Positions 8,146 through 16,007 of a stretch of 28,152 nt of DNA are shown piece by piece. The notes under the pieces are model-generated. The model saw only the letters and a list, made by a program, of their open reading frames with translations. It was not told the DNA's origin and made no database searches. The DNA lies in NCBI RefSeq assembly GCF_049445855.1, contig NZ_JBMSDV010000009.1, positions 1 to 28,152 of the forward strand, given 5' to 3'. Source of the DNA: JAGOCV01 sp049445855 (GTDB lineage: Bacteria > Pseudomonadota > Gammaproteobacteria > Burkholderiales > Burkholderiaceae_C). Within the stretch, counting starts at the first letter, position 1. Each line of letters opens with the position of its first letter. Made by a program: the position numbers and the translations under genes.

Positions 8146-8821
8146 TGTCTCTCGCCTGCAGGCAGGGTATGGCCGCGCCCGCGTGGTTCACGATTTCAGC
8201 CTGTCGGTTGGCCCCGGCGAGGTGCTTGGCTTGGTGGGCCGAAATGGGGTTGGGAAGACCACATCGCTCAAGGCCATCCTTGGGTTGGTGGATGTGTTTG
8301 GCGGAACCGTGTCGGTGCGAGGACATGTGGCCGGCCCAATGTCTCCGGTATCGGCCTGCCGACTGGGAATTGGGTACGTGTCACAGCAGCGCGAGGTATG
8401 CCCTGAGTTGACCGTGGAGCAGAACCTAATGCTCCCGCTGGTGGCCAACCGGCTGTCGACGGCAGCAGTTGACGGCGCGTATCAGCGCTTCCCGCGGCTC
8501 GCCGAGCGCCGCCGCCAAGTGGCCGGATCGCTGAGTGGAGGTGAGCGAAAGCTGCTTGCGTTCGCGCGGATCATGCTGTTGACCCCAAGTATCTACTTGA
8601 TCGATGAGCCGACGGAAGGCCTGATGCCTAAAGCGGTCGATGAGATCGGTCACCTGATCGCCACCATCGCGAGGGACGGTGCGGCTGTCGTTGTTGTGGA
8701 ACAGAACCTGGCGCTTGTGCGCGCGGTAGCCACTCGCGTCGCGCTTATGAACAACGGCCGCATAGAGGCCACCGTGGATTCGCTTGGCGCCGAAGAGGCC
8801 GAGCGCTACCTGGGAGTCTGA
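8138..8821 (+). CDS. ABC transporter ATP-binding protein, LivF type
   Basis: 227 residues from the ATG at 8138, which lies inside the last codons of the LivG-type gene. This choice gives the usual LivF opening MLDVSRLQAGYGRARVVHD. The Walker A is GRNGVGKTT, the signature LSGGERKLLAFAR, the Walker B IYLIDEPTEGL and the switch region VVVEQNLALV. It is the second, more canonical ATPase of the importer and works as a heterodimer with the preceding protein at the cytoplasmic face. The next gene begins 2 bp after its stop. Confidence 0.93.
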   Translation: MLDVSRLQAGYGRARVVHDFSLSVGPGEVLGLVGRNGVGKTTSLKAILGLVDVFGGTVSVRGHVAGPMSPVSACRLGIGYVSQQREVCPELTVEQNLMLPLVANRLSTAAVDGAYQRFPRLAERRRQVAGSLSGGERKLLAFARIMLLTPSIYLIDEPTEGLMPKAVDEIGHLIATIARDGAAVVVVEQNLALVRAVATRVALMNNGRIEATVDSLGAEEAERYLGV

Positions 8822-8823
8822 CT

Positions 8824-9663
8824 TTGGAGTCCTTCACCATCCAGCTCACGAACGGCCTACTGGTCGGCACCACCATCGCTCTCACGGCTCTGGGTCTTAG
8901 CTTGGTCTTCGGCATCCTGCACATCGTCAACCTCGCACACGGCGAGTTCTACATGACGGGGGCGTACCTTTGCTGGGCATTCAATGCATGGCTGGGGAAT
9001 TTCTGGCTCGCAGTGCCGCTTGCGACCGTGTGCACAGCCCTATTGGGCAGCGCGGTGCTGATGATGTTCTTTCGCCGAATGCTGGGCAGCGGGCCCTTGC
9101 GATGGGCGTTGCTGACGTTGGGATTCGGCTATGTACTGCGTGAGGTCGCGCAGCACGTATTTGGTATTGATTTCAAACTAGTCGATTTGCCAGTCGAAGG
9201 AACGTTGCCCTTTCTCGGCGGCGCCTATCGCTTCCTTGTCATGTGTCTGGGGCTGTCTTTGATCTTGGGCCTGTACCTCTTTCTTGCGTACTCGCGTCAG
9301 GGCCTGCTGATCCGAGCTGTTGCAAGCAACGAGGAGGCCGCCACGGTGGTTGGCGTTTCGACGGCGCGCGTGTACTTCCTTGTCTGCCTAGTTAGCGCGG
9401 GGCTTGCAGGCGCGGCGGGCGCCTTCATGCTGCCAGTCACAAGCGCCTATCCAACGATGGGTCTGGAGATCTTGATCATGGCCTTCGTTGTCGTGGTGGT
9501 CGGCGGTATGGGCAACGTGCGTGGCACATTGTTGGCAAGCCTTCTCGCCGGGGTGATGCAGGCGATGCTTTCGCTCGCGTTGAGGCCGTCGGTTGCATCT
9601 CTGATCACCCTCGTCACCCTGATTGTCATCGTGGTCGTGCGCCGCGCGGGAGCGAGCCGATGA
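8824..9663 (+). CDS. ABC transporter permease, LivH type
   Basis: 279 residues, very hydrophobic, with about eight membrane segments. The N-terminus (FTIQLTNGLLVGTTIALTALG, then LVFGILHIVNLAHGEFYMTG) is the LivH hallmark, with the conserved N-x-AHG motif. RAVASNEEAATVVGVSTARV is the cytoplasmic loop that couples to the ATPases. The start is TTG at 8824 with GGGAG about 8 bases upstream; no better in-frame start exists near it. It overlaps the LivM-type start by four bases (ATGA). The low-efficiency start codon is compatible with coupling to the LivF-type gene. Confidence 0.92.
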   Translation: MESFTIQLTNGLLVGTTIALTALGLSLVFGILHIVNLAHGEFYMTGAYLCWAFNAWLGNFWLAVPLATVCTALLGSAVLMMFFRRMLGSGPLRWALLTLGFGYVLREVAQHVFGIDFKLVDLPVEGTLPFLGGAYRFLVMCLGLSLILGLYLFLAYSRQGLLIRAVASNEEAATVVGVSTARVYFLVCLVSAGLAGAAGAFMLPVTSAYPTMGLEILIMAFVVVVVGGMGNVRGTLLASLLAGVMQAMLSLALRPSVASLITLVTLIVIVVVRRAGASR

Positions 9664-10592
9664 AGACGGGAGTGCGCGATCTCATGCGGGTACTTGCATT
9701 GTCGGTGCTGGTCGTCGTGCCCTTCGTACTGCGTGACTACGGGCTCTTCATCGCCACCGAGCTGCTGGTCTGGGCGCTTTTCGCCGTGTCGCTTGATTTG
9801 CTTCTGGGCTACACGGGCCTCCCGAGTTTCGGGCACGCGGTCTTCTTCGGCTTGCCTGCATATGCGCTCGGCATCATGCTGGTGCGGCAAGACAGCTTCG
9901 CGCTCGCTCTGTTTGCTGGCTACGCAGCGGTATTGGTGGCGGCGGCGGTGATCGGCTATTTTGCGCTTCGTACAGGTGGCACTGGCTACATCATCGTGAC
10001 GCTCCTGGCCTCGTTCGCGCTGTTCACGTTGGCGCTCACGGTCACCGGCGTGACCGGAGGCGAAGACGGCTTATCGATCCCACGGGTGAAATCTTTCAGC
10101 GCGCTCTCGCCACGCGAGGCCTACGCCATCGTCGCCGTGGTCACGCTCACCATGTACCTGTTGGCCAGAATGCTGGTTCGCTCCAGCGTCGGTCACCTGC
10201 TGCTTGCGATCAAAGGGAACGAGCAACGCGTGCAAGCTCTCGGCTACAACGTTGACTCCGCCAAGTTGCTCGTAACGCTCGTGTCCGCTTTCATCGCGGG
10301 CACGGCGGGCATGCTCTACGTGCTTCTCACACGCACGCTGTCTGCCGAACTCGTCGGACCCGCACTCTCGACCGAGGTGGTGATCTGGGTGCTCCTCGGC
10401 GGCGTGCAGACCCTCTTCGGGCCGATTGTTGGCGCGGCCGCATTCATGACGCTCAAACAGCTCCTGAGTGCCACGACGTGGTATCCGCTGCTGTTGGGGC
10501 TCGTCTTTATCGCAATTGTCCTGTGGGCGCCAAAGGGCCTTGTGTCCCTGATGCCGGCCTCCATTCGACGCACTCCTGGAGGTTCAGAATGA
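9660..10592 (+). CDS. ABC transporter permease, LivM type
   Basis: 310 residues, the partner permease of the importer. It has a hydrophobic opening (VLALSVLVVVPFVLRDYGLF), then LLLGYTGLPSFGHAVFFGLP, the conserved GxxSFGHA-like segment of LivM proteins, and the coupling loop LLLAIKGNEQRVQALGYNV. The ATG at 9660 overlaps the stop of the LivH-type gene. Its own stop overlaps the ATG of the next oxygenase gene (ATGA at 10589-10592). That tight coupling of transport and oxygenation genes is direct evidence that they handle the same compound or closely related ones. Confidence 0.92.
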   Translation: MKTGVRDLMRVLALSVLVVVPFVLRDYGLFIATELLVWALFAVSLDLLLGYTGLPSFGHAVFFGLPAYALGIMLVRQDSFALALFAGYAAVLVAAAVIGYFALRTGGTGYIIVTLLASFALFTLALTVTGVTGGEDGLSIPRVKSFSALSPREAYAIVAVVTLTMYLLARMLVRSSVGHLLLAIKGNEQRVQALGYNVDSAKLLVTLVSAFIAGTAGMLYVLLTRTLSAELVGPALSTEVVIWVLLGGVQTLFGPIVGAAAFMTLKQLLSATTWYPLLLGLVFIAIVLWAPKGLVSLMPASIRRTPGGSE

Positions 10593-11854
10593 AATCGGAA
10601 GACAACTACGAGCTGACGCGAGTCGGAGCCCACACTCCCGCAGGTCGCATGCTGCGCCGCTATTGGCACCCTGTCGGGGTGTCTGCCGACCTGAAGGACA
10701 CGCCCAAGCTTGTGAAGATTCTGGGCGAGGAGCTGGTCCTGTTCCGCAAGCCTGACGGGCAGTGCGGCCTGCTCGACTCCCGCTGCCCGCACCGGGGCGC
10801 CAACCTCGCCACTGGGTACGTGGAAGCAGAAGGGCTTCGCTGCCCGTACCACGGCTGGCTGTTTTCGGTGAGCGGCGCATGTTTGCAGCAGCCCTGTGAG
10901 CCGGCGGACAGCCGTTTCAAGGAACGCATCCAGCAAGTGAATTACCCGGTGCAGGAGCTCGGCGGCTTGGTGTTCGCGTATTTGGGCCCTTCGCCGGCGC
11001 CTGAGCTGCCGCGTTGGGATGTGTTGGTGCGGGAGGACGGCACGCGCCGCGCGGCGTTTGCGCGCTTTGTTCCTTCGAACTGGCTGCAGCTGGTGGATAA
11101 CCACCAGGATCCGGCCCACACCACTTGGTTGCACAAGCAGATGCAGCCTTGGCAGGAAACGCCAGAGTGCCACTACTTCGACTCTGCCATCGGCTCAATC
11201 GCGGTTGCCGTCCGGCGCGGCCCGCGCGACGAGACCCGCTACGTCCGCGAAGTGCACTTCATCGCGCCCAACGGCATGAAAGTGCCGATCCCCGATCCTG
11301 ACGAATCAGCATTCAACCAGCCATCGACACTGCGCCATGTGTGGGTGGTACCGATGGACGACTTGAACACCGTCGAGTGGGAAGTGCTGTTCGCCCCTTT
11401 CGACGACGACGGTCGTCCCACGCAATTCAAGTACGACGCTGACCCGGCGCTCTACGACATGCCGCGCCCCGTGCCCTACGCGGAATACATCAGGCCGGGC
11501 GCAGATGCGTATCCCGACTATGCCAAGGGAGGAGCGCGCGGCGCGACGGTGATCCTTCGACAAGATACGCAGATTCAGTCCAGTCAAGGTGTGATTCAGC
11601 CCCGGGAACATGAGCATCTGGCGACGTCCGACCGTGGCGTAATCAAGCTCCGCCGCATCATCAAGGAGTGTATCGACGCTGTTGCCCGGGGAGATGACCC
11701 GCGCGGTGTCTTCCGCACGCCACCTCCGGACGGGGTGATCCACGTCGAAGTAGCCGAGACGATCGTCTCGGAGGACGAGTACCGACAACTGCTTGAACAC
11801 GAGAGCCTTGATGCTGCTCGATCCGAGCGAGGCGCCACCGAGAAGGCTGCTTGA
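10589..11854 (+). CDS. Rieske non-heme iron oxygenase alpha subunit, second copy (phthalate-dioxygenase type)
   Basis: 421 residues from the ATG at 10589, with GGAGG at 10578-10582 upstream. The Rieske ligands are C66-x-H68-x16-C85-x2-H88 (CPHRGANL ... CPYHGW). The iron site is D174-x2-H177-x4-H182 (NHQDPAHTTWLH). It is a distant paralogue of the oxygenase at 2434, with the same architecture and the same LTRVG opening but a different catalytic pocket sequence. The reductase gene follows with a one-base overlap, so this is the natural pair: a two-component system like PobA/PobB, CbaA/CbaB or Pht3/Pht2. Candidate reactions are dihydroxylation of a substituted benzoate, cleavage of a diaryl ether, or O-demethylation. 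I cannot choose among them. Confidence 0.93.
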   Translation: MKSEDNYELTRVGAHTPAGRMLRRYWHPVGVSADLKDTPKLVKILGEELVLFRKPDGQCGLLDSRCPHRGANLATGYVEAEGLRCPYHGWLFSVSGACLQQPCEPADSRFKERIQQVNYPVQELGGLVFAYLGPSPAPELPRWDVLVREDGTRRAAFARFVPSNWLQLVDNHQDPAHTTWLHKQMQPWQETPECHYFDSAIGSIAVAVRRGPRDETRYVREVHFIAPNGMKVPIPDPDESAFNQPSTLRHVWVVPMDDLNTVEWEVLFAPFDDDGRPTQFKYDADPALYDMPRPVPYAEYIRPGADAYPDYAKGGARGATVILRQDTQIQSSQGVIQPREHEHLATSDRGVIKLRRIIKECIDAVARGDDPRGVFRTPPPDGVIHVEVAETIVSEDEYRQLLEHESLDAARSERGATEKAA

Positions 11855-12801
11855 TGCCAGTCGAAGCTGGAATCGACCTGCGGGTCCGCGCGATGGAGCG
11901 CCTGGCGGATGGGATCCTGTCCCTCACACTCGAACACCCGGACGGCGGTGATCTACCGCCGTGGAGCGCAGGCGCGCACGTGGACCTGGTCTTCGAAGGT
12001 ATTGGTACTGCGCAGTACTCGCTGTGCGGTCCGCTCGGGGCCCGAAGGTGGCAAGTTGCCGTGCTGCATCGGCCAGAGGGGCGAGGCGTTTCACGCCACG
12101 TTCATCGTGCACTGCGGCCCGGTGACCGCGTCCGTGTCGGTCTTCCGCGCAATCACTTCCCGCTTCAACCCGCTCCGGGCTACCTGTTCGTCGCTGGCGG
12201 TATCGGCATCACGCCTATCCGGGCCATGATCGAAGCTGCGGACTCCATAGGTACGCCTTGGCAGCTTGCCTACTGCGGAAGGAGCCGCGCCGGTATGGCG
12301 TTCATGGACGAGCTCGAAGATCGCGCCGGCCGAGTCCGTGTGTTCCCGGCGGACGAAGCTTGCCGACTTCCCGTGGGCAAGCTCCTCGCGGAGACAGCGG
12401 CCGCCGCGGAGGTGTACTGCTGTGGGCCCGAGGGACTCATTGCCGCCGTCCAAGCGGAAAGTGAACGGCTAGGGCGCCCGGCGCCGCATTTCGAACGCTT
12501 CTCAGCTGCACCTGCGGCTCTTCAAGGTGAGAACAGACGATTCTCTGTGGTGCTGGCCAGAAGCGGCGTTACGCTCGAGATCGGTCCGGGCCAAAGCATC
12601 GCCGATGTGCTCGACGCGCGCGGGGTATTCGTACCGACCTCGTGCCGGCAAGGGGTGTGCGGCTCTTGTGAAACGCGGGTATGCGCCGGCCGAATCGACC
12701 ACCGGGATTCCATTCTGTCCGAGGCGGAGAAGGAGCGGGGTGACACCATGATGGTCTGCGTTTCACGGGCTCGCGACGACCGCTTGACTCTGGACCTCTG
12801 A
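11854..12801 (+). CDS. Oxygenase reductase: FMN, NAD and plant-type [2Fe-2S] domains (phthalate dioxygenase reductase family)
   Basis: 315 residues from the ATG at 11854, which shares its first base with the last base of the oxygenase stop codon. The order is flavin domain (AQYSLCG, the RxYSL-type FMN motif), nucleotide domain (VAGGIGITPIRAM and YCCGPEGL), then a C-terminal ferredoxin (CRQGVCGSCETRVC ... MMVCVSRA) giving C-x4-C-x2-C and a fourth Cys about 29 residues later. This N-to-C order is that of phthalate dioxygenase reductase, PobB, CbaB and VanB. It passes electrons from NAD(P)H to the Rieske centre. It is the only reductase in the window, so it may also serve the oxygenase at 2434. 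Confidence 0.94.
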   Translation: MPVEAGIDLRVRAMERLADGILSLTLEHPDGGDLPPWSAGAHVDLVFEGIGTAQYSLCGPLGARRWQVAVLHRPEGRGVSRHVHRALRPGDRVRVGLPRNHFPLQPAPGYLFVAGGIGITPIRAMIEAADSIGTPWQLAYCGRSRAGMAFMDELEDRAGRVRVFPADEACRLPVGKLLAETAAAAEVYCCGPEGLIAAVQAESERLGRPAPHFERFSAAPAALQGENRRFSVVLARSGVTLEIGPGQSIADVLDARGVFVPTSCRQGVCGSCETRVCAGRIDHRDSILSEAEKERGDTMMVCVSRARDDRLTLDL

Positions 12802-12811
12802 ACCCTCGCCT

Positions 12812-14005
12812 GTGTCCATCCCTGCTGCGGCTGCCATCGGAATCATTGCCGTGGCCGAGTTGTTCTGTACATCGCTCTGGTTCAGTGCCAATGGCGCCGC
12901 AGCCGAACTTCTGCGGGGTTGGGGGCTGCCCCCTTCTTCCGTCGGGGCCCTGACGTCGGCTGTGCAGGGCGGCTTCATCTTCGGGACCCTAGCCTTCGCG
13001 CTCTCGAATCTGGCCGACAGGGTGCCTGCCAGCCGCATCTTCTTCGTTTCCGGGTTGCTTGGCGCCCTCGCTAACGCACTGTTCGCATTCGGCGGCTTCG
13101 GCTTCGCTCCGTCGCTCGCGCTGCGCTTCGCGGATGGTGTGGCGCTTGCGGGAATTTACCCCCTGGGCATGAAGCTGGTGGTCGGGTGGAATCGGGGCCG
13201 GACTGCGGACACGCTCGCAGTGCTGGTAGGCATGCTGGTGCTAGGAACAGCCTTTCCGTACGGGCTACGTGCCTGGGCCCCCGGACTAGACTGGCACTCC
13301 ACCGTCGCGGCTGCCTCGCTGCTGTCTGTCGTCGGAGCCATCCTCGTTTTGGTCACCGGGGATGGTCCCGATGCCAGATTAAACACCGTCGGCGTTCATC
13401 CCAGATTGGGCAGTGTGCTGCAGGCATTCCGAGTGCCCGCCTTCCGCTCGGCCGCGTTCGGATACTTCGGACATATGTGGGAGTTGTACGCCTTTTGGAC
13501 GCTTGTTCCTTTTTTGGTCGCGCCACTGATGCCAGCCTCTCTAGGCCCCGCCGCCAACTTTGGCGTGATCGCAGCTGGTTTCGTCGGCAGCTTGGTCGCA
13601 GGCAGGTTGGCGCGTCGCTTTGGCAGCGCGCCCGTCGCCGCAGTCGCACTGTCCGCTTCCGGAACGATTTGCGTGATCTATCCTTTCACCGCGGCTTGGC
13701 CAGACTTCCTGCGGCTAGCAGTGCTTGTGTTCTGGGGCGCCACAGTTGTGGCGGACTCGGCGCAGTTCTCCAGTCTCTCGAGCCAGGCCTGCTCCGCAGA
13801 TCTGATAGGCAGCGCGCTGGCGGTGCAAAACGCGATCGGCTTTGCCATCAGCATCATGTCGATCAGCCTGGTCACTGAGCTGTTCGGCTCAAAAGGAGAA
13901 GCGGCCGTGACCTGGCTTGCGCTTGGTCCTGCCTTGGGATTGGTGGCGATGTTCCTGCGAGGATCGACGAAGTTGCGCTGGCCGAAGTCGTCGCGCTATG
14001 AATGA
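12812..14005 (+). CDS. MFS transporter
   Basis: 397 residues with about 12 predicted membrane segments. The N-terminal half shows AELFCTSLWFSANGAAAELL and, in the loop between helices 2 and 3, ALSNLADRVPASR, resembling the MFS motif A. A second-half repeat has GSLVAGRLARRFGSAP. The start is GTG at 12812, 10 bp after the reductase stop, with no clear ribosome site, so coupling is likely. As last gene of the operon it could import the substrate, or export a toxic or dead-end product. It is distinct from the AAHS aromatic-acid permeases I know. No clear terminator follows: the 237 bp to 14243 hold only a weak GCCAG/CTGGC stem. Confidence 0.85.
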   Translation: MSIPAAAAIGIIAVAELFCTSLWFSANGAAAELLRGWGLPPSSVGALTSAVQGGFIFGTLAFALSNLADRVPASRIFFVSGLLGALANALFAFGGFGFAPSLALRFADGVALAGIYPLGMKLVVGWNRGRTADTLAVLVGMLVLGTAFPYGLRAWAPGLDWHSTVAAASLLSVVGAILVLVTGDGPDARLNTVGVHPRLGSVLQAFRVPAFRSAAFGYFGHMWELYAFWTLVPFLVAPLMPASLGPAANFGVIAAGFVGSLVAGRLARRFGSAPVAAVALSASGTICVIYPFTAAWPDFLRLAVLVFWGATVVADSAQFSSLSSQACSADLIGSALAVQNAIGFAISIMSISLVTELFGSKGEAAVTWLALGPALGLVAMFLRGSTKLRWPKSSRYE

Positions 14006-14242
14006 AAATGGGGTTCAGTTTCGACGATTCGCGACTGCCTTGTCGCACGAGGGACGAGAAGATGCCAGCCTTGCGAGTCACTGGCGGTGGAACCCCGATG
14101 CATGGAAATTCGGCAGATCCAAAATGACTCAGGCGGGATCGTCCAGGAAACATCTGAGCGGCCGGGTGAGACCTAGTGCGTCCGCAAATACGTCCCCGAG
14201 GCTGGGCGACAATCGATTCCGACTACCTAACAGACATTCGCT

Positions 14243-14674
14243 ATGAATCATCCGCTGACGCTTGGCGACTCCGTGCTCGATGAGGACCATCTGAGACTTG
14301 AGGACCTTGTTCTCCAACTCCGCGATGCACCCTTAGATGAAGTGTCTCGCCGTCTCGAAGCGGTGCGCGAGCACGCCTCAAGGCATTTCGCTCTGGAAGA
14401 CATTGAGCTAAGGGCCATGGCGGATGGCAACGCCAAGTGCCACTTGGACGAACATGCGGCGGTGTTGAACTCACTTGACGAGGTGATGGTGGTGCTGACT
14501 CAGGTCGATGTCGCGGCAGAGAAGAAGGCACTGCTCATCAATCGCCTCGCGACCGAATTGCACGTGTGGCTGCCGGGGCATGTTCATGAAATGGACGCCG
14601 GTGTGGCGTCGCATCGGTCTAAGCAGCGTTTCGGCGGCGCGCCAGTGAAGATCGCGCGGAGGCCGGGCACTTAG
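14243..14674 (+). CDS. Hemerythrin-domain protein
   Basis: 143 residues forming a single four-helix di-iron domain. Likely iron ligands are H16 (DEDH), H48 and E52 (HFALE), H67 and H71 (HLDEH), H113 and D118 (HVHEMD), a full set of five His plus two carboxylates. Bacterial single-domain hemerythrins bind O2 or protect against NO and oxidants in microaerobic or denitrifying proteobacteria. It is followed, after a gap, by a universal stress protein and a PAS fragment. That grouping suggests an oxygen- or stress-related block unrelated to the catabolic operon. No ribosome site is obvious before the ATG. Confidence 0.87.
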   Translation: MNHPLTLGDSVLDEDHLRLEDLVLQLRDAPLDEVSRRLEAVREHASRHFALEDIELRAMADGNAKCHLDEHAAVLNSLDEVMVVLTQVDVAAEKKALLINRLATELHVWLPGHVHEMDAGVASHRSKQRFGGAPVKIARRPGT

Positions 14675-15093
14675 CCCACTTCCCACGCTGATCGCTGGAG
14701 CTTCGGGCTTCGGTAGCTTCCAGCCCATGTGACGACGCGTCCTCTTCATCACCCAGGTGTTGAATCACCGCGTCCGCGTATCGCGCAGGGTTGCTCCATA
14801 AACGAAGGTGCGGCCGCGCCCATGATGTCCCCGTCCGGAAGGCCGTGAAGCAATTCGAACGTTCAGTAGCTGTGGTCCGCGATTAGTACGTTGCGCCTTA
14901 AGCACAATCCGAGCGAGCTGCACTCCTAAACCTTCCGAGCTTCCGCCGTCGCGACTTGTTCGACACGCCACATCACGTAGGTCCCGTGTGCGCAGAATCC
15001 GGTTGATGTTTCATTTCGTCCAAATCGCGCATCGGCAGCACCTCACTTTCCCGTGTGTTGCGACACTGGCCTCACCGTATCAATGAGTGCGCA
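14675..15093. other. 419 bp without a recognisable gene
   Basis: The only open frame of note is 14765-14971 on the minus strand (68 codons). It has no ribosome site and resembles no family I know, and neighbouring frames also read as coding-like pieces broken by stops. This looks like a decayed gene. An imperfect stem, CTGGAGCT at 14695-14702 with AGCTTCCAG at 14715-14723, follows the hemerythrin gene and might end its transcript, but there is no T-run. Confidence 0.4.
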
Positions 15094-15567
15094 ATGTACA
15101 AGCACATCCTGGTTCCCGTCGATGGTAGTGAGCCATCAAATGGCGCGCTGCGCACAGCGATATCGCTATCAAAAGAGATGGGTGCACGAATTCGCCTGTT
15201 GCATGTGGTGGACCGCGCTGTGTACTTGGCCGGCTACGACCCCAGTGGGGGCGTCTCGGCCGATATGTTCGCCACTCTAAGGGACAGTGGGTACCGGATA
15301 CTCAGAGACGCAGCGACAGCGGCGATCTCGGAAGGGTTGGAGGTCGACCACTTATTGCTGGACGATGCCACCGGTCGGCTAGGTGACCTCGTCGCAAGGG
15401 TCGCCCTTCAGTTTGGGGAGGAACTCATCGTGCTCGGGACGCACGGACGCAGCGGTCCAAGCCGTCTCCTGCTGGGTAGTGGTGCGGAGCAGATCATTCG
15501 GCTATCTCCAGTGCCAGTCTTGGTTGTGCGCGAGCGCTCGCAAACCGATCTATTTGAAGGCCGCTGA
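15094..15567 (+). CDS. Universal stress protein (UspA family)
   Basis: 157 residues from the ATG at 15094, which gives the family opening MYKHILVPVDGSEPSNGAL; an upstream in-frame ATG at 15055 would add 13 unrelated residues. The ATP-binding motif G-x2-G-x9-G-S is intact (GTHGRSGPSRLLLGSG), followed by the usual C-terminal strand VPVLVVRE. It is therefore of the nucleotide-binding UspA/MJ0577 class, a cytoplasmic stress or hypoxia protein. With the hemerythrin gene and the PAS fragment it looks like part of a redox or oxygen-response cluster truncated by the insertion at 15846. Confidence 0.92.
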   Translation: MYKHILVPVDGSEPSNGALRTAISLSKEMGARIRLLHVVDRAVYLAGYDPSGGVSADMFATLRDSGYRILRDAATAAISEGLEVDHLLLDDATGRLGDLVARVALQFGEELIVLGTHGRSGPSRLLLGSGAEQIIRLSPVPVLVVRERSQTDLFEGR

Positions 15568-15703
15568 ATGATCAGAGACACTTTGAAGGTGTACGTACAA
15601 GTGCGGTCTGGCATCAGGGCACCTGTCGCACCAAGCGATCAGTCCCTCGAGCAGCGCGAGCAGGAGCGAGACGCCGGCCTCGCCGCTGGGCCACGCTAAT
15701 CTG

Positions 15704-15928
15704 ATGCATAGGCAGTTTGCGGAAATCTTCGATCAGCTAGTCGAGGGCGTCGTCTGCGTCGACGCCAACTGGCATTTCACCTACCTAAACCCCTCCGCTC
15801 GAAGGCTTCTGCTCGTCGGCGATGAAGTACTTGGGCGCGCCATTTGGGGTCCTTTTGATTTCAGTGCAGAAAGTGACGGTTCGTGCCTCCCCGCAGAGCG
15901 AGCATTGGCACGGGGTCGGCGCCAGTAG
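15704..15928 (+). pseudogene. PAS-domain sensor gene, cut after about 47 codons by the internal Tn3-family element
   Basis: The native part ends at 15845. It reads MHRQFAEIFDQLVEGVVCVD, then WHFTYLNPSARRLLL and a few more residues: the first strands and helix of a PAS domain (the FxxxFDxLxEGV...D opening is typical of sensor kinases and response regulators of the NtrY/FixL kind). At 15846 the frame enters the element's terminal repeat and stops at 15928. The missing remainder, presumably a kinase or diguanylate cyclase, is not found on the other side of the element at 19074. The DNA was therefore lost or rearranged rather than simply interrupted. Confidence 0.7.
15846..15883 (+). repeat. 38-bp terminal inverted repeat, left end of the internal element
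   Basis: It begins GGGGTCCTTTTGATTTCAGTG and continues CAGAAAGTGACGGTTCG. It differs from the right end at four positions: 8, and 22-24 counted from the tip. The tnpA stop lies about 120 bp further in. Confidence 0.9.
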
Positions 15929-16007
15929 CACGCGCAAGTGCTTGTCACGCCTTGAGTTTCTGTTGGTCTCCCGATCGGCCGCTGAGGGCTTGTTTGCGTG
16001 GTCGATT

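Noticed and set aside
14765..14971. 68-codon minus-strand frame with a weakly kinase-like stretch (GLGVQLARIVLKA)
   Set aside because: The resemblance to a histidine-kinase G box is too short, the N box is missing and the frame has no ribosome site.
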